NCBI RefSeq assembly: GCF_030542105.1
Contig: NZ_JAUOFB010000012.1
Coordinates: forward strand, 1 to 45,651
DNA from: Hymenobacter sp. BT730
GTDB lineage: Bacteria > Bacteroidota > Bacteroidia > Cytophagales > Hymenobacteraceae
Direction of reading: 5' to 3'
Length of the DNA: 45,651 bases
Shown: positions 42,144-45,651 of the stretch, piece by piece
Position numbering within the stretch: position 1 is the stretch's first letter
Layout of the letters: every line of letters starts with the position of its first letter
The notes under the pieces: generated by a model
Told to the model about the DNA's origin: nothing
Databases searched by the model: none
The model's input: the letters and a program-made list of their open reading frames with translations, nothing else
Made by a program: the position numbers and the translations under genes

Positions 42144-42663
42144 ACTCGGGACGGGTATTTTTGGTGATGGCCGAAATAATCAACGAAAGGATCAAGCCAA
42201 TTACAACGGCACTTACAATAGCTATGACCAAGCCAACTGGACCAGCGCTGAACTTCTGGGACATAGCAACAGCCTGATCAATTTGCTCATCGCTCAGATT
42301 TCCTTTCTCTTCCAGCTTGGTGCGGGCCATTTCCATACCACGTTGCATGGCAGCCGGGTCAATAAACTCCATGTAGATATAGCGGAAAGTAGCACCCAAT
42401 ATGCCGGACACGAGTGAAAGCAAAACCCCAATGGTTATACCCTGTCCATAGGACATAAAGCCTTCGTTGTGAGCTTTAAAGTATTTATGGGCCATCCAAA
42501 TACCGCCAATCCAGATTAGAAAGGCCAACAGGCTTAAGGTGGTATTTCCTTCCTGTTGGGTAGCCAGCAGAATAAAGGAGTAAATAATGGACACCAAGCC
42601 CGTTAATACGCCATAGCGGATACCAACTGAGGAAGGTGTAACAGAAGTAGCAGTGTTTTCCAT
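42136..42663 (-). CDS. DUF4199 membrane protein (copy 1)
   Basis: A 175-residue protein with four hydrophobic segments (about 17-36, 42-58, 75-95 and 146-168). A soluble, Met- and Glu-rich loop (96-140, YMEFIDPAAMQRGMEMARTK) sits between the third and fourth. This layout and the GIRYGVLTGLV start are typical of the Bacteroidota DUF4199 family, whose function is unknown. Its end overlaps the GT2 start by 8 bp. Position upstream of glycosyltransferases is common for the family and may hint at an envelope role. Confidence 0.88.
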   Translation of the reverse strand: MENTATSVTPSSVGIRYGVLTGLVSIIYSFILLATQQEGNTTLSLLAFLIWIGGIWMAHKYFKAHNEGFMSYGQGITIGVLLSLVSGILGATFRYIYMEFIDPAAMQRGMEMARTKLEEKGNLSDEQIDQAVAMSQKFSAGPVGLVIAIVSAVVIGLILSLIISAITKNTRPEFE

Positions 42664-42704
42664 AAGATGATTGGGGGTGAAGGGAGAAAGACAGGAATGC
42701 GCAC

Positions 42705-43244
42705 TTATTTCCGGAAGAAAATAGCTCCCGGCAATACAAACAATACTCCTAGAATCAATTTTTTATAAAACTCATCCATTGCCAGCTCATCCGCTTGCGG
42801 GGTATGCCGCAAGGCAGCTTCTTCCAGCTGAAAGCGCTTGGCACCATCTCGCTGCTTCAGGTAAGTACCTTTTCCTGCTTGTAATATGGCGCGCAATTCA
42901 TTGCCATTCTTTTCAATCAGCTCCGGGTCAGCAGCGCGGGCGAAACCATAAAGCCCACCAGCGGAAATAACAGAAGCAAATATGACTGTGAGAAGACCGG
43001 TGAGCACAGAGCGCCCTAAACCAGGACCTGTAGGCATAAAATAGCGCCGGATATACCATTGACATAAAACGGCGGCAAAAGGAAGCAGCACCGTCGACAT
43101 CAGGCGTTTAGGGCCGTATGGGTTATCCCCACCCAGATAGAGGAACACCAGCCAAAGCAAGGAAAGCACCCCCACCCCAATGCCAAAAAGCAGGGCCGTA
43201 CGTAGAATGCGCTGGGAAAAAGAATGCGTAGTTGACACGGGCAA
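42705..43244 (-). CDS. DUF4199 membrane protein (copy 2)
   Basis: A 179-residue protein with the same layout as its neighbour: hydrophobic segments near 13-36, 48-64, 78-101 and 160-175. A charged loop (105-155, DPELIEKNGNELRAILQAGK) precedes the last membrane segment. It is a diverged paralogue of copy 1 with low visible identity. Gaps of 41 bp to copy 1 and 44 bp from the BatA-like gene suggest one transcript. The function is unknown. Confidence 0.85.
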   Translation of the reverse strand: MPVSTTHSFSQRILRTALLFGIGVGVLSLLWLVFLYLGGDNPYGPKRLMSTVLLPFAAVLCQWYIRRYFMPTGPGLGRSVLTGLLTVIFASVISAGGLYGFARAADPELIEKNGNELRAILQAGKGTYLKQRDGAKRFQLEEAALRHTPQADELAMDEFYKKLILGVLFVLPGAIFFRK

Positions 43245-43288
43245 AAACTAAAAGCGGAAAGATAGAGGCTTTTCCGCAAAACCAGTCC

Positions 43289-45355
43289 TTATGCCACTGG
43301 GACTGCAACAGCAGTAGCCACTTTTACTTTGCGCCGGAAGCGCAGTAACACAACTTCGGCTAAAAGGCAAGCCAACGCCGCTACCAGGCAATACTGCCAC
43401 AAGGGCTTGCCTATACGTTCCGCTTTATACTGAGCTGCTACCGAGTCCCCTTCCCTTACCTCGTATAAATGCACGTTAGGATGCGTTGCACCAATAAGCT
43501 GGCGCAATTCCTCCACAGAATAGCTCGCCAGTTCCGACTCGCGCTTAGCCTGATTAAATGCTAGAGTGGTAATAGGTTTCTCCTTCTGAGTAAGCACATA
43601 AAAACCTGGAGTAGTTAACCCTGTAGGAACAGTTAAAACTATCTTACCAGCTTGTATCCGTTGGACTGGAATGAAAATATTACTGTCTTGCTGCAGTTTA
43701 AATACGGCTTTATCTGCCAGGTTTTTAGTAGAGTTTACTGGCACAGAGAGTGCCACGCTCCCCTGCGTGAGCTGATAAGCTGGAAGCTGACCAGTTCGGT
43801 AACTTTCCATCGCCAACCGATACATTACAGGCACAAACAAAGCATGGCTGCTAAAATCAGAAAAGCCACCACGTAAGGGTGCTGCCAGCAGATATACTTT
43901 GCCTGGCCCGCTCGGAAACTCCCCCAGATACCCATCTCCATCCCGCATTTTCAATATATCCTGGCCCGAGCGAGCCCAGCGCAACACCGGTGCCGCCTTG
44001 GGCATACTCCCTACCTTGTTTTGCTTTGCAAATACTTCCCGGAAAAATGGGTTGTGCTGGTTAGGCGGCGCCACCTCCCGTAATACGGGCACCCCAACAG
44101 GCACAGGATTCCATTGCACCGCTCCTACACCTAACTCACGTAATAATCGGCTATAAGCCTCTCTTGTATTACTTTCTGCTGAGGGTACAACCAATACACT
44201 TCCCCCTTGCGAAACGTGGCGTTTTAAGGCCTCTATAAGTCCACTTGAAACCTGCTTTAACTCCTGCACCACTACTAAATTACTCTCAGCAATGCCAGAG
44301 TAATTAACTCTATCAGGAGTATTTAGAGAATAATCAAATAAAGGCTCATTTCCATACACTTGTTGGGTTGGAGAGGTACCCGCCACAATATCAGTAATAT
44401 GAATCTTGGCTGAAGGCTGTAAAGTGAAGTAATATGTATTGTCGAATGTAATAGGCTCATCTTCTACTTCAATCCGGCATAAATGAATGCTATTTAAAGC
44501 CAGCCGAACTCTCACCAAACTCGTGGATATCCCACCCGCCGGCAAATCCGCTTGATACGTACTAACCAATTGTTGCCCAACAAAGACTTTTACCTGGGCA
44601 TTGTTCGCTGTTGCATTGCCTCCATTTCGTAACCGTATTTTCAGTGGAATATCAACGCCTGTACGAATGAAAGGATCATCTAATACAACACTATCTACAT
44701 AAACATTAGCAGAAGCTGAACGGTGGATTGGCACCAAAAACGCCTCTTTAGTTGAATCTATAGTAGAAAGAAAATTAGCTGGGAAAGCTGACTTTTGAAA
44801 ATCAGAGAATAGGAAAAGTTGCTTAGCTGGTAATACATTGCTTCGGGATTTACTTATAGCAGATGTTAATCCTGTATTATGCCCCGAAATGGAGAGGCTC
44901 TCTAACTGCTTCCTAAAAGCTACTGCATCTAAGAGTTGAGATTGAAGAGAAGGTAAATAAAATTGGGTACCACGAGGCACAACTAAGGACAGATCACTGC
45001 TAAGGTCTACAGCTCTATCTAATAACGATATATCACGCTCTGTATGACCTTGCATACTAGGTGAAGTATCCACTAAAACAGCAATAGAGTTGTTATCCTT
45101 GGTTTGTCTGTTGGCCGCTGGCAGGAATGGTTGACAGAATAATAATACTAGAAAGAATAAGAAGCCAAGGCGAGTAAGCAGGACTAGCAAATGCCTCACT
45201 TTACGTTGCCGAGCAGATATAAGCTTTACTTCTCTTATAAAGCTGACATTTGTGAAAGCAATACGCTGAACTCGCCGCAACTCAAATAGATGAATCGCAA
45301 CTGGTATTGCTAATGAAAGCATCCCCACTAAAAACCAAGGATACACAAATGCCAT
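43289..45355 (-). CDS. BatA-like double-membrane-segment protein with VWA-type domain
   Basis: A 688-residue membrane protein from the ATG at 45355. The N-terminus has two membrane segments (about 5-24 and 55-77) separated by FELRRVQRIAFTNVSFIREVK, the diagnostic N-terminal double-transmembrane (BatA/TIGR02226) arrangement. A VWA-like domain follows with a MIDAS-like DTSPS at 96-100. The middle is a large periplasmic region with a glutamine-amidotransferase-like fold (VLVVPSAESNTREAY). One membrane segment lies near the C-terminus (about 653-672). The function is unknown but is linked to envelope stress in Bat operons. Its base composition is visibly AT-richer than the neighbours, most of all in the first half. 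Confidence 0.88.
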   Translation of the reverse strand: MAFVYPWFLVGMLSLAIPVAIHLFELRRVQRIAFTNVSFIREVKLISARQRKVRHLLVLLTRLGFLFFLVLLFCQPFLPAANRQTKDNNSIAVLVDTSPSMQGHTERDISLLDRAVDLSSDLSLVVPRGTQFYLPSLQSQLLDAVAFRKQLESLSISGHNTGLTSAISKSRSNVLPAKQLFLFSDFQKSAFPANFLSTIDSTKEAFLVPIHRSASANVYVDSVVLDDPFIRTGVDIPLKIRLRNGGNATANNAQVKVFVGQQLVSTYQADLPAGGISTSLVRVRLALNSIHLCRIEVEDEPITFDNTYYFTLQPSAKIHITDIVAGTSPTQQVYGNEPLFDYSLNTPDRVNYSGIAESNLVVVQELKQVSSGLIEALKRHVSQGGSVLVVPSAESNTREAYSRLLRELGVGAVQWNPVPVGVPVLREVAPPNQHNPFFREVFAKQNKVGSMPKAAPVLRWARSGQDILKMRDGDGYLGEFPSGPGKVYLLAAPLRGGFSDFSSHALFVPVMYRLAMESYRTGQLPAYQLTQGSVALSVPVNSTKNLADKAVFKLQQDSNIFIPVQRIQAGKIVLTVPTGLTTPGFYVLTQKEKPITTLAFNQAKRESELASYSVEELRQLIGATHPNVHLYEVREGDSVAAQYKAERIGKPLWQYCLVAALACLLAEVVLLRFRRKVKVATAVAVPVA

Positions 45356-45385
45356 GTAGAAAGTAATTAGTTGGGAAGATAGACA

Positions 45386-45393
45386 CAAAAATA
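45386..45393 (-). promoter_or_regulatory. -7 box of the BatA-like gene
   Basis: On the minus strand, TATTTTTG matches TAnnTTTG, 30 bp before the start at 45355. In this AT-rich stretch a chance match is easier, and the -33 element is unclear. Confidence 0.35.
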
Positions 45394-45478
45394 AGTCTAC
45401 TGCTGCAAGAGGAGCTTCAGGGTATACAAAACAGCATCCTCATTCTTCTATAATAATAGTCAACAAAAGATACTATAA

Positions 45479-45523
45479 GCATAAATCCTCATATAGTAAC
45501 AAATACTACATGAGGATTTATGC
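45479..45523. repeat. Long hairpin upstream of the BatA-like gene
   Basis: GCATAAATCCTCA (45479-45491) pairs perfectly with 45511-45523. Inside it TAGTA/TACTA (45494-45498 and 45504-45508) also pairs, leaving a 5-nt loop. No T-run follows on either strand. Confidence 0.8.
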
Positions 45524-45596
45524 GCATATTCTATAAATCAGTCAAGATAATTTCCTCAGAAGCAGCTTACCCTTTTCAACTTTGTGTACAAGCAAG

Positions 45597-45631
45597 AAGG
45601 CCTCCCGCAGCACGAAGTCGCGGGAGGCCTT
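45597..45631. terminator. Terminator near the right edge
   Basis: A perfect 12-bp stem, AAGGCCTCCCGC at 45597-45608, pairs with 45620-45631 around an 11-nt loop. Only short T-runs flank it. It probably ends a gene beyond the window. Confidence 0.7.
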
Positions 45632-45651
45632 ACAAGATAGGGTTGGCGGCG

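Larger units (their letters stand above)
45389..45651. other. Right-edge intergenic region
   Basis: No gene is seen in the last 263 bp. It is AT-rich up to about 45540 and carries a long hairpin (45479-45523) and a GC-rich terminator (45597-45631). The neighbouring gene must lie beyond the edge. Confidence 0.5.

Overview
The window looks like chromosomal DNA of a GC-rich Bacteroidota member of the Cytophagales, most like Hymenobacter or a close relative. The reasons are a SusC/SusD pair, DUF4199 proteins, a BatA-type double-membrane-segment protein, MenA (menaquinone), very few Shine-Dalgarno sequences, and several promoters with the Bacteroidota -7 box TAnnTTTG. No rRNA, tRNA, CRISPR array, IS element or integrase was recognised. 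The assignment rests on protein families and signals, not on a database search.

Layout. 1-131 is the start of a secreted protein that runs off the left edge. 579-2541 carries a CoA-transferase and a SAM methyltransferase. 2744-4375 is a DEAD-box RNA helicase with an RGG-rich tail. 4425-5181 is gene-poor but holds two palindromic operator-like sites, a possible promoter and a strong terminator. 5182-21951, all on the minus strand, is a polysaccharide utilisation locus (PUL). Read in transcription order it is: GH5 with a CBM6-like tail; a 7TM receptor fused to a transposase-type zinc ribbon and helix-turn-helix; a terminator; GH3; SusC; SusD; a PKD surface lipoprotein; GH16; a CBM9-like protein; GH16; and a FucP-type sugar/H+ symporter. 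Two GH16 enzymes with GH3 and GH5 point to beta-1,3 (laminarin-like) or mixed-linkage beta-glucan: surface GH16 enzymes cut the polymer, SusCD imports oligosaccharides, GH3 and GH5 finish them, and the symporter takes up the sugar.

22386-26572 (minus) holds menA, a glutathione peroxidase, a LOG-family protein and argS. 26982-27833 is a lone lipoprotein with a perfect 23-bp inverted repeat in its signal-peptide codons. 27936-30614 is a divergent arginase/agmatinase-family gene and an arginine decarboxylase, which together could make putrescine. Two tandem 50-residue lipoproteins follow. 31291-35077 holds a GmhB-like phosphatase, a protoporphyrinogen oxidase, a polyprenol-phosphate sugar transferase and a TerC-like membrane protein. 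35151-37286 is an AsmA-like/GT51 peptidoglycan glycosyltransferase, divergent from purB. 38874-42143 has three glycosyltransferases (GT9, GT4, GT2), probably for envelope glycans. 42136-45355 has two DUF4199 membrane proteins and the BatA-like protein.

The strongest candidate for something undescribed is the 7TM receptor with an IS1595-type DNA-binding end. It lies inside the PUL, where a SusR, hybrid two-component or ECF-sigma regulator would normally be and where none is seen. Both PUL transcription units share an identical 12-bp upstream element (17901-17912 and 22206-22217) that it could recognise; that link is inference.
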